Positions 15,559-25,326 of a stretch of DNA of 64,000 nt are shown here, one piece after another (positions within the stretch are counted from its first letter, which is position 1; each line of letters starts with the position of its first letter). The translations under genes were made by a program, and so were the position numbers. The stretch comes from JAOZTV01 sp965371805 (GTDB lineage: Bacteria; Acidobacteriota; Aminicenantia; UBA2199), in NCBI GenBank assembly GCA_965371805.1, contig CBDUZW010000007.1, forward strand, positions 1 to 64,000, given 5' to 3'. The notes beneath the pieces were generated by a model. It saw only the letters and a program-made list of their open reading frames with translations, made no database searches and was not told the origin of the DNA.

Positions 15559-17346
15559 TTAGATTTTTATCCCCATATTTTTCATAAGGATATGAGCATT
15601 AAAACTCTGACAAACCCCGTCTCTTAATTTATAATCAAATTCTAATATATCTTCATTTATAACTGAGTCAAAATGAAAGTTTGAAATTTTATTTCCATCT
15701 TTGTAATCTTTTTCCAATTCTGAGAGTTTCAGATCATGTGTTGCCAGTATTCCATTTGCTCCATTTTCAATTAACTGTTTCATTAATGCCACAGAGCCTT
15801 TCTGTCTGTCTATTACATTTGTTCCCTTTAACATTTCATCTATTAGAAAAAATATTTTTTTTTTATCTTTTAATCCATCAATTATTCTTTTTAATCTGCT
15901 CAATTCTGCATAAAAGAGAGACATTTTTTTGTCCAGTGAATCACTTATTTTCATACTTGTATAAATCTCAATAGGAGTAAAAACAAAACTTTTACTGCAT
16001 ACTGGAGCTCCGGCCTGAGCTAATATAATATTAACACCAACGCTTCTCAAAAAAGTACTCTTACCTGCCATATTTGGGCCTGTAATAATAATGACTTTTC
16101 CCAGGTTGTCAATTTCGAGGTCATTTACAATTCTTTCTTTCTTTTCAATCAAAGGATGTCCTAATCCATCAGTTTTCAAAATAAGCTCATTCTCCCCAAT
16201 CTTTGGAATACACCATTCAGGATTATTATAATATATGTATGCGAAACTTGATAAAGCCTCGAATTCACCTATAACTGAAAACCATGTTTCAACATAGTCT
16301 GAGACTTCTGATCTCCATTTTTCAATTTTGAAAGCAAGATTGAGATCCCAGAAAAAAATATTATTAACAAGAAAATGGATCGAACTATTTCTTAATTCCA
16401 ACCATTCTAAAAGAACTGCAAGTTTCCTTATATAATATGAACCTTTCTTTTTATCAATAAAAAGTTTTTTTTGTAAATTTAATAACTTTTCACAGTCAAA
16501 ACTATTTTCTTCTATTTCTTTTATAATCTTTGAGTAAACATTTAATATCTTATAACTCTTTTTTGAAAGATTATATATTTGACTATTTTTTTTTGCATAT
16601 ATCAGATTAATGATTAACTGCAGGATAAAGAACCCCAAAAAAAATGAAAATGAAAAACCAGAAAAGGAAAGATACAGAAAAACCAATGTAATAATGGGGA
16701 TAATTTTTACTGAAATAAAAAGGAGTCTATTTGAAGTAAATACCATCTTTGTTTTAAAGAATTCAATGAATTTAATCCTGTTTACATCATTATCCTCTAT
16801 CTTATCTCCATGTATTTGCATATTTCTTCTGAAGGATAATTTATTAGATAGTTCAATAACAGCATCTTGTCTTTTCTTGATCTCTATTTTATCAGCACTA
16901 TTTTGTAGCCACTCAGCAAGCATCTTCCTGCCCATACTTGTTTTTGATCTATTGGTAAACTGAAATAAACTACATTTGCCAAACAAATCAAGATCATCAC
17001 TATAATTATGATCAATATTAACAAACTCACTTCCACTATATAGATCCTTAAAATCTCCATTTAGAACATTCAGTTCGACCTCATCTAGTTTTTTTGATGA
17101 TAAAAGAAATTTTCTAGTCCTTATAATTTGTTCATGAACTGTTGCTATAATTATAAAAATTGTAAGAGAGACAATAAAGGGATATATTGAGTAGGACTTA
17201 TAATTAATAATAAAATATGAGATAACTATAATGAGAAATAATTTTATAAAAGAGAGCAGAAGCTCTTTTTTTTTAATATTTACTATTTTAAAATTTAATC
17301 TATTTATACTCTCTAAGTAATGTTTTTTTGGATCATGTTTAATCAT
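15559..17346 (-). CDS. Membrane-anchored MutS-family ATPase
   Basis: 595 residues. The C-terminal half is a MutS-type ATPase: Walker A G-P-N-M-A-G-K-S-T at 423-431, Walker B F-F-L-I-D-E ending at 504, and a late A-T-H-D. There is no mismatch-recognition domain I. The N-terminus has two membrane-type segments around residues 28-70, and another hydrophobic pair lies near 205-250, so the protein is probably in the inner membrane. This architecture fits the uncharacterised MutS-related family rather than MutS1 or MutS2. The start overlaps hypC by 8 bp. It is unlikely to be a mismatch repair protein. Confidence 0.85.
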   Translation of the reverse strand: MIKHDPKKHYLESINRLNFKIVNIKKKELLLSFIKLFLIIVISYFIINYKSYSIYPFIVSLTIFIIIATVHEQIIRTRKFLLSSKKLDEVELNVLNGDFKDLYSGSEFVNIDHNYSDDLDLFGKCSLFQFTNRSKTSMGRKMLAEWLQNSADKIEIKKRQDAVIELSNKLSFRRNMQIHGDKIEDNDVNRIKFIEFFKTKMVFTSNRLLFISVKIIPIITLVFLYLSFSGFSFSFFLGFFILQLIINLIYAKKNSQIYNLSKKSYKILNVYSKIIKEIEENSFDCEKLLNLQKKLFIDKKKGSYYIRKLAVLLEWLELRNSSIHFLVNNIFFWDLNLAFKIEKWRSEVSDYVETWFSVIGEFEALSSFAYIYYNNPEWCIPKIGENELILKTDGLGHPLIEKKERIVNDLEIDNLGKVIIITGPNMAGKSTFLRSVGVNIILAQAGAPVCSKSFVFTPIEIYTSMKISDSLDKKMSLFYAELSRLKRIIDGLKDKKKIFFLIDEMLKGTNVIDRQKGSVALMKQLIENGANGILATHDLKLSELEKDYKDGNKISNFHFDSVINEDILEFDYKLRDGVCQSFNAHILMKNMGIKI

Positions 17347-17572
17347 TTTCCTTATCTACGGCTTCCTCCATCTGGTCAAACAAAGAAAGCGTTTCCATAG
17401 CATCCTCCTTGTTTAACTTTGAAATTGCAAATCCAGCATGAACAATAACCCAATCCCCAATCTTTGAATCTGAAAGTAACGAAAGGCCGACATCCATTGA
17501 AACTCCCCGGCTTTCAACTTTTCCCATATCTCCATTTATCTCTTTTATTTCCATTGGTACCGCTAAACACAT
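17339..17572 (-). CDS. hypC: Hydrogenase maturation chaperone HypC
   Basis: 77 residues. The N-terminus M-C-L-A-V-P, with the essential Cys2, and the G-D-W-V-I-V-H-A-G-F-A core are diagnostic. HypC works with HypD to assemble the Fe(CN)2CO group of [NiFe]-hydrogenases. It lies 13 bp after hypF and overlaps the mutS-like gene by 8 bp. hypA, hypB, hypD, hypE and hydrogenase structural genes are absent from the window and must be elsewhere if the pathway works. Confidence 0.96.
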   Translation of the reverse strand: MCLAVPMEIKEINGDMGKVESRGVSMDVGLSLLSDSKIGDWVIVHAGFAISKLNKEDAMETLSLFDQMEEAVDKEND

Positions 17573-17585
17573 TTTAACCTCCTAA

Positions 17586-19832
17586 TCAGTTTTGGATTGC
17601 TAAAAAACCCTGCCCCAATGATATACTACTGTCATTGGGAGCAAAATCTGAATGGATCAAAACTTCAAATTCTGATTTTTCCAATCTATCCTTTGTAAGT
17701 TTAAGAAGTAGTGTATTCTGAAAAACTCCTCCTGTCAACCCAACTTTGTTAATCCCATATTTTTCCCTTGCCAGTACTGCGATCTCTTCAAAACTTTTAG
17801 AAAGAGTATTATGAAATCTATAAGCTTTATTCTGTACCGACCTCTTATCAGCAATAATTTCTTCTATCATTGGAAGTAGATTTAATATCTTCATATCATT
17901 ATCTCCAGTCTCAACTAAATAATTATATACTTCTTCATTCCTGTCAGAATTTAATGCAGAATTCTGAAGTAGTACCGGAAGATATCCATCATAATAATTT
18001 ATATCGCCCAATCCAATAAGTGATGCAATACCATCAAATAACCTTCCACAGCTTGAAGTTAGGACAGTATCTCCAAGTTTTTTTATTGAATCAAGTAAGA
18101 ACATCCCTTTTTTATCAAATTTTTCTGCAAATTTATAAACAACATCCGAATCATGGTTAGCTGTATATAACATTGATAATGCAAATCTCCAGGGCTCATT
18201 AATAGCCTTCTCGCCTCCGGGAAGATTTAAATATTTTAAATGTCCAAATCTTTTTAATTCTTTATGATCTCCTACAAATACTTCTCCACCCCAGATTTTT
18301 CCATCATCACCATATCCTGTCCCATCCATTGATAATCCAATAATTCTACCTAACTCACCTTTTTCAGCAAGTAGAGCACCAATATGAGCTTTATGATGCT
18401 GTATCTCTACTATATCTATTCCATCATAACTGTCAACCAGCATCCTATTAGGAAAGTCAGGATGTTTATCCATAACAATAACATCCGGAATAAACTGAAA
18501 GAGTTTTTCAAAATGCTTAATTACATTTTCTTCTGCATCAAGAGTATATGGCGAATCTGTATTACCAATATACTGGCTCATAAAAGCTTTATTCTCCTTT
18601 ATCATTGTAAAGGTTGTTTTAAACATTGCACCAATTGAGAGAATCTTTTTTTTACTATTCAAAGGCAGTAGAAGCGGAGCAGGTGCATACCCTCTACTTC
18701 TTCTTATCATATAAGGTTTATTATCAAAGACCTCCATCACAGAATCATCTGTAAAAATGTTTATTTCCCTATTATGAGATAAAATATGATCAGATAATTC
18801 TATTAGATATTTATCGTCATCCTTATAAATTATCGGCTCATCTGAGAAATTTGCGCTAGTCATAATAAGAGGTTGATCTATTCTATCAATTATAGCAAGC
18901 TGTAAAGGAGTATATGGAATCATAAAACCCAGAGAATTTTGCCCTGGAGCAACAAACTCTGATACCTTAAATTCATCTTCTTTATTTTTCTTTTTTAACA
19001 ATATAATAGGAGAAGAAATACCAGTTAGAATGTTTTCTTCTTCTTTAGATAGATAAACAATCTTTTTTATCATTTCCAGAGTACCCATTAATGCAAATGG
19101 TTTTTTCTCTCTTTTCTTTTTATCTCTTAATTTTTTTACTGCAATATCTGAGGAGGCAAGACAGGATAGATGATAGCCTCCAAGTCCCTTAATTGCAACA
19201 ATTTTTCCGTCTTTAATTTTATCAACTGCTGCTCCAATAGATCCCGTTGAAGAATTACCTATAGACTTGTCAAAACTCAGCTCTGGTCCACAATCATAAC
19301 AGGAAACAGGTTGAGCATGATATCTTCTGTCCATTGGATTCTCATATTCAAGTCTGCATTTCTCACACATAATAAAATTCTTCATAGTCGTTTTTGGCCT
19401 GTCATATGGTAGATCTTTTATTATAGAAAATCTGGGCCCACAATCAGTACAGTTTATAAATGGGTATTTAAATCTTCTATCATTTTTATCATAATATTCT
19501 TCTTTACAATTTGAACAAACTGCGATATCAGGGGACATCATCATAGAGATTGAGCTGGAACTATTACTTTGAATTATCTTAAATTCTTTTGAATATTGAG
19601 GTGCAATTTCATTTACACTAAAATCATCTATATTAGCCAGAGGTGGAAGGTTTTTTAATGCGATATCAATAAATTCATCTGCCTTTTCACCTTCCAGCTC
19701 TAAATCTACACCTGCAGTGTTATTTCTGACAAATCCAGTCAAATCTAATTCTTTTGCATATTTGTAGATGAAAGGTCTAAATCCAACCCCCTGAACAATC
19801 CCTGAAAATTGAATCTTTAATCTTTTGCACAT
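17586..19832 (-). CDS. hypF: Carbamoyltransferase HypF
   Basis: 748 residues, the usual length. HypF makes the carbamoyl group that becomes the cyanide ligands of [NiFe]-hydrogenase. Domains in order: acylphosphatase (V-Q-G-V-G-F-R-P near residue 15), two zinc fingers with four CxxC pairs (C-S-N-C, C-T-D-C, C-E-K-C, C-Y-D-C), a YrdC-like domain (about 200-380) and a Kae1-like carbamoyltransferase domain (H-H-K-A-H; S-M-D-G-T-G-Y-G). It begins at ATG 19832 with only a weak ribosome site. hypC follows closely. Confidence 0.97.
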   Translation of the reverse strand: MCKRLKIQFSGIVQGVGFRPFIYKYAKELDLTGFVRNNTAGVDLELEGEKADEFIDIALKNLPPLANIDDFSVNEIAPQYSKEFKIIQSNSSSSISMMMSPDIAVCSNCKEEYYDKNDRRFKYPFINCTDCGPRFSIIKDLPYDRPKTTMKNFIMCEKCRLEYENPMDRRYHAQPVSCYDCGPELSFDKSIGNSSTGSIGAAVDKIKDGKIVAIKGLGGYHLSCLASSDIAVKKLRDKKKREKKPFALMGTLEMIKKIVYLSKEEENILTGISSPIILLKKKNKEDEFKVSEFVAPGQNSLGFMIPYTPLQLAIIDRIDQPLIMTSANFSDEPIIYKDDDKYLIELSDHILSHNREINIFTDDSVMEVFDNKPYMIRRSRGYAPAPLLLPLNSKKKILSIGAMFKTTFTMIKENKAFMSQYIGNTDSPYTLDAEENVIKHFEKLFQFIPDVIVMDKHPDFPNRMLVDSYDGIDIVEIQHHKAHIGALLAEKGELGRIIGLSMDGTGYGDDGKIWGGEVFVGDHKELKRFGHLKYLNLPGGEKAINEPWRFALSMLYTANHDSDVVYKFAEKFDKKGMFLLDSIKKLGDTVLTSSCGRLFDGIASLIGLGDINYYDGYLPVLLQNSALNSDRNEEVYNYLVETGDNDMKILNLLPMIEEIIADKRSVQNKAYRFHNTLSKSFEEIAVLAREKYGINKVGLTGGVFQNTLLLKLTKDRLEKSEFEVLIHSDFAPNDSSISLGQGFLAIQN

Positions 19833-19891
19833 TCTTATCTTAAATGGTCCTGAAGCTCAGAAAGATAATTCCCATAAAACAGAGTAAAAAT

Positions 19892-20563
19892 TTATACTTC
19901 ACTTTCAAAGCTTACCTTTTTTATTAACTCTCTATAGATAAGAGCAATTGCAAGTATTGATATGGGAAGAGTCAATAATAAACCAACTAAAAAAACAAAA
20001 GCACCCAGCAGATTTAGTAGAAAGATCAATAATAGAAACAGGAAGAGTTCCAATAATTCATCCTTTGTGATCTCATTACTTATTCTAAAAGCTGATAAAA
20101 CACTTATATTCTTATCTATAATAATAAAATTCACAAATTGAAACTTAAGTATTAAAAATATTAAGGGGAAAACGAGTATTATTCCTGCAGGTCCAATCGA
20201 ATTCATCATCCTCAATAATAAAATAATCCCTAATCCATAAACAGCACTGCCAATAGTATAATTATAAAATGTTCGGGATGAAGATAGAATATTATCTTTA
20301 TTTATGTCCATTTTATCCATGGCAAGCAATGGGATTTTAACTATAAGATATCCAACAATGAGTTGTATTATAAATAATACTACCTGCACAAATAATGACA
20401 AATTTTTGTTTACTGAGAGGACATTACTATACCTTCTCATCAATATTTCTGGTGCAATATTTATAAGAGATATAAACAAAACAAAACCAACAAAAAAGGA
20501 AAGATTTGTCTTAACAATTTTCCATGCCTCTAAAAGAATTTTTTCTCTTGAGAAACTACTCAT
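19892..20563 (-). CDS. Polytopic membrane protein of unknown function
   Basis: 223 residues with about six hydrophobic segments, beginning with a short cytoplasmic helix (S-R-E-K-I-L-L-E-A-W-K-I-V-K-T-N). The overall pattern resembles DUF975-like or glycerophosphodiesterase-membrane-domain proteins, but I cannot assign a family. The start at 20563 has AGAGG upstream and lies 4 bp after the phosphate transporter stop, so the two are surely one unit. hypF starts 59 bp downstream. Confidence 0.75.
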   Translation of the reverse strand: MSSFSREKILLEAWKIVKTNLSFFVGFVLFISLINIAPEILMRRYSNVLSVNKNLSLFVQVVLFIIQLIVGYLIVKIPLLAMDKMDINKDNILSSSRTFYNYTIGSAVYGLGIILLLRMMNSIGPAGIILVFPLIFLILKFQFVNFIIIDKNISVLSAFRISNEITKDELLELFLFLLLIFLLNLLGAFVFLVGLLLTLPISILAIALIYRELIKKVSFESEV

Positions 20564-20567
20564 TATT

Positions 20568-22811
20568 CTACCTCTTTACCCTGAGTTTACGTCGTTCTGT
20601 TGTATCATTTAGAATCGCCAGAAGATTTATAGTATTTTCAACTATTTTTTTTGTATCCCATATCAATCCATAAAATAAAATACTCAGTCTGGTTTTTGAT
20701 GAGTCATCCTGTATTCTATTAATCTGATTTTCATTAAACTTTAAAATAAGCTTTTCAAGGTCTCTATCACATTGGCATATGTTATTCATATACTGTTCAC
20801 CTTCCTGTTTAAGCTTTTTTGACGCTTTCATAAGCGCCTCTATTGCAAGCTCCTTTATCTGCTTGAGTTCAACAATCTGTACATCTAATAATCCTGTATG
20901 ATTATTGTTTAAATGGTTATAGGATCTTACAATTAAATCTCTATTACTTTCAACAATTTCCTGTAGAGTTTCAATTGTTTTAGAAAAATCCTGTGTATCT
21001 TTATACTCTTCTTTTTGAAATAATCTTAATACTTTAAACATATTCGCAATAAGAATATTAGCCCATTGCTGGATTAACTTTGTTTTTTTTCTGGCATCTC
21101 TTAACTTTAATCTATTCTGATCAAAAAGACCTGAAAATCCTTCATTAAGTGAATCTGCTATCTTTTCCAGAAATAATCCTGCATGTTGAAATGAAGTATC
21201 TAATGCATAATCTACATCAGCTACTTTTTTTAAATTGAAAATATTGAGGGATTCATCTTCATCTTCTTTTAGTTTATGAACTCTTTTATTTCTTAAAAGT
21301 AGAAAAATTATAATAAATAAAATTACCAGAACTGAAGGTTTCCAATAAAAAATTGAAAGAGCAAATAAAGAAGAGACAGTGAATGCTATAAATGCAGTCA
21401 TAAACCAGCCGCCAATTACAGTTATAACTCCTGTGATCCTATATACAGCACTATCTCTACCCCAGGCTCTATCTGCAAACGATGTGCCCATAGAAACCAT
21501 AAATGTAACATATGTGGTTGATAAGGGAAGTTTTAACGAGGTTGCAAAAGAGATCAACATACTCGCTGCCATTAAATTAACAGATGCTCTCAGAAGATCA
21601 AAAGACTGCCCTTCATTTTGTGTTTCCGGTTCAAAGCTATAATAGTTTATTCTCTTATCGATTATTTTCTGCCAGGACTTCGGAACAACTACATCAATAA
21701 TTTTCCCCACAGAATAACCCATTCTGACAATGGCCCGTGACAATGGAGTCGAATCATATTTTTCAATTCCTTCATCCTGTCTGCCCAGTCCGAGTTCAGT
21801 TTTTGATACCGTTCTAGCTTTTTTTGAAATCCATAATGTTATAACCATAATAATACCGGCAATTACTAAGAGTAAAGTTTCAAATGGGAGCGGCTGTTTT
21901 CCTTCGAGTTCTACCAATAATCTACCGGAACCTTCCGGGTCTGCCTGGAATGCTTTTAGACCGGCCAGCGGAACTCCAATAAAATTCACAAGATCATTTG
22001 CAGCAAACGCCATTGCTAGAGCAAAAGTGCCAACCAAAACAACAATTTTTAAAATATTGAATTTGAAGAAGGTAAGAAATACTTGAAAAAGCACCCAGAA
22101 TACTATAAATATTATTATTAATATTATTCCGGCATTACCTTTAATCCATAACTTGGTGTCAATGCTTATAAATGAAGCACCCTTGACTCCCTTTATTAAT
22201 ATAAAATATGTTATTGCTGCAAGAGCGATTCCACCCCAGATGGCACCATAATGTTTTAATTTTTTGTCAATATCAAATGTAAAAACCAGCCTTGTAAAAA
22301 ACTGTAGTATAGCACCCACAATAAATGCAATAATTACTGAAAGCAGGATACCTGTAATTATTGCAAGAGCCTTGCCAGTATTTATATATTCTGAAAGATT
22401 CGAAAAACCATCCCCAGCCATATTTAACTTCAATAAAGATACTGTCACAGCAGAACCAAGCAGCTCAAATACTATTGAAACTGTTGTTGAGGTTGGAAGA
22501 CCCATTGTATTAAAAAGGTCGAGCAGTAAAATATCTGTCAACATTACAGCAAGAAAGATTGTCATTAATTCTGTAATATCAAATTTCCCGGGATGAAAAA
22601 TGCCTTTTCTTGCAACCTCCATCATTCCGCTTGAAAACGTAACACCTACAAGTATGCCTAAACTTGCAATTATCATAATAAATTTTCTTGATGCCACTTT
22701 TGAACCAAAAGAAGAATTCAAAAAATTGACGGCATCGTTACTTACACCAACAACTAGATCAGAAATAGCGAGTGCAATAAGAATAACGACAGCAATAATA
22801 AAAATCTCCAT
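20568..22811 (-). CDS. Inorganic phosphate transporter (Pit family) with PhoU-like C-terminal domain
   Basis: 747 residues. The membrane part carries the two inverted Pit/PiT signatures, G-V-S-N-D-A-V-N-F and A-A-N-D-L-V-N-F-I-G-V-P-L-A-G, and a later L-P-L-S-T-T-Y-V-T-F. These transport phosphate with cations across the inner membrane. After about residue 515 the chain becomes a cytoplasmic helical bundle of PhoU type (D-T-S-F-Q-H-A-G-L-F-L-E-K-I-A), probably regulatory. The long fused form is one I associate with Bacteroidota and related groups. It follows the 82-residue protein by 86 bp, and the 223-residue membrane protein follows it. Confidence 0.92.
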   Translation of the reverse strand: MEIFIIAVVILIALAISDLVVGVSNDAVNFLNSSFGSKVASRKFIMIIASLGILVGVTFSSGMMEVARKGIFHPGKFDITELMTIFLAVMLTDILLLDLFNTMGLPTSTTVSIVFELLGSAVTVSLLKLNMAGDGFSNLSEYINTGKALAIITGILLSVIIAFIVGAILQFFTRLVFTFDIDKKLKHYGAIWGGIALAAITYFILIKGVKGASFISIDTKLWIKGNAGIILIIIFIVFWVLFQVFLTFFKFNILKIVVLVGTFALAMAFAANDLVNFIGVPLAGLKAFQADPEGSGRLLVELEGKQPLPFETLLLVIAGIIMVITLWISKKARTVSKTELGLGRQDEGIEKYDSTPLSRAIVRMGYSVGKIIDVVVPKSWQKIIDKRINYYSFEPETQNEGQSFDLLRASVNLMAASMLISFATSLKLPLSTTYVTFMVSMGTSFADRAWGRDSAVYRITGVITVIGGWFMTAFIAFTVSSLFALSIFYWKPSVLVILFIIIFLLLRNKRVHKLKEDEDESLNIFNLKKVADVDYALDTSFQHAGLFLEKIADSLNEGFSGLFDQNRLKLRDARKKTKLIQQWANILIANMFKVLRLFQKEEYKDTQDFSKTIETLQEIVESNRDLIVRSYNHLNNNHTGLLDVQIVELKQIKELAIEALMKASKKLKQEGEQYMNNICQCDRDLEKLILKFNENQINRIQDDSSKTRLSILFYGLIWDTKKIVENTINLLAILNDTTERRKLRVKR

Positions 22812-22897
22812 TCTTCCTCCAAAGTGGTTTTTTTTACTTTTTTAAAATGGAATGATAGTTTAATCAGTGATTATTGTCAACATCTTTAATTGTTCTT

Positions 22898-23146
22898 TTA
22901 TGATTGGTAGGAATAAACTCTTAGTCCTAAATCATTACAATATTTTAATAGATTATTTATCTCTATTTCAATTTTTTCTGATTTTTTTGTATTGTCATCT
23001 GAATGATATATACTTACAACAACATCATCCTTTGTAACTTCAGCAAGTTGTGCAAGTTTAGACTTAATCAAACCAATTTCTTTTTTTAAAATATCATTTT
23101 CGATTGTAATTAAAATAAGATCACCGATTTTTTCAACTATATACAT
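22898..23146 (-). CDS. Small protein of unknown function downstream of bactofilin
   Basis: 82 residues. The layout of strands and helices (V-E-K-I-G-D-L-I-L-I-T-I, a helix, D-V-V-V-S-I, then C-N-D-L-G-L-R-V-Y-S-Y) looks like a STAS or similar alpha/beta fold, but the similarity is weak. The start codon overlaps the bactofilin stop by one base (TAATG), which suggests coupled translation and a shared job in the cell envelope or cytoskeleton. Confidence 0.65.
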   Translation of the reverse strand: MYIVEKIGDLILITIENDILKKEIGLIKSKLAQLAEVTKDDVVVSIYHSDDNTKKSEKIEIEINNLLKYCNDLGLRVYSYQS

Positions 23147-23778
23147 TATACTTTTTTATTTTTTTTTACTTGTCTTTTGTTTTTTTTTTTTTTGTTGCCA
23201 GGAACTTCTTTCGGAGACTCAGTAACGGACAAGTCTTCTTTAACATTATCATCAATTTGTTCAACTTCACTTTTGTCAATAATTTCGCCTTCAATTATTT
23301 CAGATTCAACTTCAGCTTTCATTTCTTCTTTAATTTCAGGTTCAACTTCATGAATCACTTTTTCATCTTCATTTTCGGAAAGTGTTTCATTATTTGCATT
23401 AACGGTTCCAAGAAGTATAGCACCTTCCTTTACGACAAGTTTGTCTGTTTCAATATCACCTTCGCAAATCCCATTATTAAAGATTTCTATTTTATTTACA
23501 GCCAGTATTTTGCCTTTAACTCTTCCTTTTATTTGGACAGAGTTGGCTTCAATATCAGCTTTAACCCTCCCGCCTCTTTCAACTGTCAGAGTTTTATTTA
23601 TATTAATACTTCCTTTTATCCATCCTTCAACACTCATATCTTCTCTTGAAGTGATTTGCCCTTTTATCTTAACGGTTTTTCCAATATAAGTAGTACTTTT
23701 CTCTCTATTTATAGTATTTCCATATGTTTCAACTTTCTTCACGGCAACTTCAGTTTTCTTTGATGATAAAAATCCCAT
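23146..23778 (-). CDS. Bactofilin family cytoskeletal protein
   Basis: 210 residues. The central part (about 30-130) is the bactofilin right-handed beta-helix with its regular G-x-I/V repeats (K-I-K-G-Q-I-T-S-R-E-D-M-S-V-E-G-W-I-K-G, I-K-G-R-V-K-G-K-I). Bactofilins form polymers that scaffold cell-shape, stalk or polar proteins. The C-terminal 75 residues are a long acidic tail ending in a very Lys-rich stretch, probably disordered. The start has GGGGAG upstream and the promoter is predicted at 23822-23850. Confidence 0.93.
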   Translation of the reverse strand: MGFLSSKKTEVAVKKVETYGNTINREKSTTYIGKTVKIKGQITSREDMSVEGWIKGSININKTLTVERGGRVKADIEANSVQIKGRVKGKILAVNKIEIFNNGICEGDIETDKLVVKEGAILLGTVNANNETLSENEDEKVIHEVEPEIKEEMKAEVESEIIEGEIIDKSEVEQIDDNVKEDLSVTESPKEVPGNKKKKNKRQVKKNKKV

Positions 23779-23821
23779 ATAACTCCCCTATTATTATTCA
23801 CTTAAAAAAGAATAATACTTT

Positions 23822-23850
23822 ATTATTAACAAAATATATTATTTCGTCAA
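23822..23850 (-). promoter_or_regulatory. Predicted promoter of the bactofilin unit
   Basis: Reading the minus strand: TTGACG (23850-23845), a 17-bp spacer, AATAAT (23827-23822). It may also drive the small protein and the phosphate transporter. Confidence 0.5.
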
Positions 23851-23868
23851 GTAAAAAAGCAAAAAAAA

Positions 23869-23897
23869 TTGAAAAGAAATGGAAATAATGATAAAAT
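23869..23897 (+). promoter_or_regulatory. Promoter giving a predicted leaderless mRNA for the M50 peptidase
   Basis: TTGAAA (23869-23874), a 17-bp spacer, TAAAAT (23892-23897). The ATG begins 6 nt after the -10, where transcription should start, and no ribosome site precedes it. Confidence 0.55.
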
Positions 23898-23903
23898 TCA
23901 CAT

Positions 23904-24590
23904 ATGGAAAATATATTTTTTTTTATAGTTCAAATTGCTGTTTTATTATTCTCAGTCTCAATTCATGAATCTGCGCATGCATGGATGGCTGATAAATTTG
24001 GAGACCCAACTGCAAAAATGATGGGAAGAATCACATTGAATCCAATTCCACATATAGATCCCATGTGGTCAATTATTATACCAATTATTCTATATATTTC
24101 TGGTGGGCCAATTTTTGGGGGCGCAAAACCCGTTTTAGTAAATATGCGTAACCTGAGGAACCCAAAAAAAGCAAACATCTATATCTCAGCTGCAGGTCCT
24201 CTTTCAAATATATTTACGGCTATTATTGCAAGTATATTCTTTCTAATTTTAAAAAAAAGCGGTTTTATAACTATTAATACAATAAATCAATCTCTCAATG
24301 CCTTATTTGTTAAGTCGGGGGCATTGCCTGGTCTTGCTGGATTTTTATCACTTATATTAATAAGTTTAATATTAATAAACCTGATTCTCGCCTTTTTCAA
24401 TCTTATTCCTATCCCTCCTCTTGATGGAAGTGGTATATTAGAAGGGTTTCTAAAAGGAGAAGCATTAAGATTATATTTGCAGATAAAACCTTATGGATTT
24501 GTTATACTTATTGCATTGATATATTTTAAACTTATTAATTATATTTTTTCGCCAATAATTAAATTCTTTTTTATTGTTTTAGATTTATGA
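23904..24590 (+). CDS. Site-2-protease-like metallopeptidase (M50 family)
   Basis: 228 residues, an inner-membrane protein. The zinc motif H-E-S-A-H (HExxH) lies in the first membrane segment, and the second conserved motif N-L-I-P-I-P-P-L-D-G-S supplies the Asp ligand. Small M50 proteins of this kind cleave membrane-embedded or membrane-proximal substrates; none is known here. It lacks a PDZ domain, unlike RseP. The ATG is probably the 5' end of the transcript. scpA follows 13 bp after the stop, an arrangement common in bacteria. Confidence 0.92.
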   Translation: MENIFFFIVQIAVLLFSVSIHESAHAWMADKFGDPTAKMMGRITLNPIPHIDPMWSIIIPIILYISGGPIFGGAKPVLVNMRNLRNPKKANIYISAAGPLSNIFTAIIASIFFLILKKSGFITINTINQSLNALFVKSGALPGLAGFLSLILISLILINLILAFFNLIPIPPLDGSGILEGFLKGEALRLYLQIKPYGFVILIALIYFKLINYIFSPIIKFFFIVLDL

Positions 24591-24603
24591 GTATAACTCT
24601 GTA

Positions 24604-25326
24604 ATGGAACATCAAACATATAGCGTCCAAACAGATTGGTTTGAAGGGCCATTAGACCTCTTGCTCCACCTTATTAAAAAAAAAAAAATGAAGATACAAA
24701 ACGTCCGGATATCAGAAATAACAGGAGATTACACAAAATATATCAATAGCAAAGAAGGAATTAACCCGTCTAGAGAAGGTGAATTTCTCTCTATGGCATC
24801 TACTCTTATCTATATTAAATCAAGATCTCTAATTCCAAGACCCAAAAAGGAAAATGAAATTTCCCTGGAGGATGAATTGATTCAGACTCTGATCGAATAT
24901 GATAAGATAAAGCAAATTTCATTCTTGTTAAAAAAGATGGAAAAAGCAGAGTCTTTAATGTGGAGAAGAGAAATTTCCATAGAAAAATATGACAATAAAG
25001 AGTTTGAGATCAAAGATGTTACAACTTTTCAATTAGCTGAAGTTTTTATGAATATTGTAAATAAAATGAATAAAGAAGAAATATTTCATATTCAAAGTAA
25101 GAACTATTCTATAAAAGAAAAACTAGACTCCATTCAAAAGATTTTGGAGACTAATGGATATATGGATTTTTCCGATTATCTTGAAAATTTGCAAACTATT
25201 GAAGAAAAACTTGTAAGCTTTTTTACCTTATTGGAAATGGTGAAACAAAAGATCGTAAGTGCAATTCAAAAAAAATTATTTGAAAGAATAGATGTATGGA
25301 AAACAGGAGGCATAAATAGTGACTGA
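24604..25326 (+). CDS. scpA: Segregation and condensation protein ScpA
   Basis: 240 residues, the kleisin subunit that bridges SMC heads and recruits ScpB for chromosome condensation. The N-terminus F-E-G-P-L-D-L-L-L-H-L-I is diagnostic, and the C-terminal winged-helix part is present. The start lacks a ribosome site; TATAAC ends 6 nt before the ATG, so a second leaderless transcript may begin here, although no good -35 is visible. It overlaps scpB by 8 bp. Confidence 0.95.
   Translation: MEHQTYSVQTDWFEGPLDLLLHLIKKKKMKIQNVRISEITGDYTKYINSKEGINPSREGEFLSMASTLIYIKSRSLIPRPKKENEISLEDELIQTLIEYDKIKQISFLLKKMEKAESLMWRREISIEKYDNKEFEIKDVTTFQLAEVFMNIVNKMNKEEIFHIQSKNYSIKEKLDSIQKILETNGYMDFSDYLENLQTIEEKLVSFFTLLEMVKQKIVSAIQKKLFERIDVWKTGGINSD

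Noticed and set aside
17339..19832. A hydrogenase operon.
   Set aside because: Only hypC and hypF are present. No hydrogenase structural or other hyp genes occur in the window.
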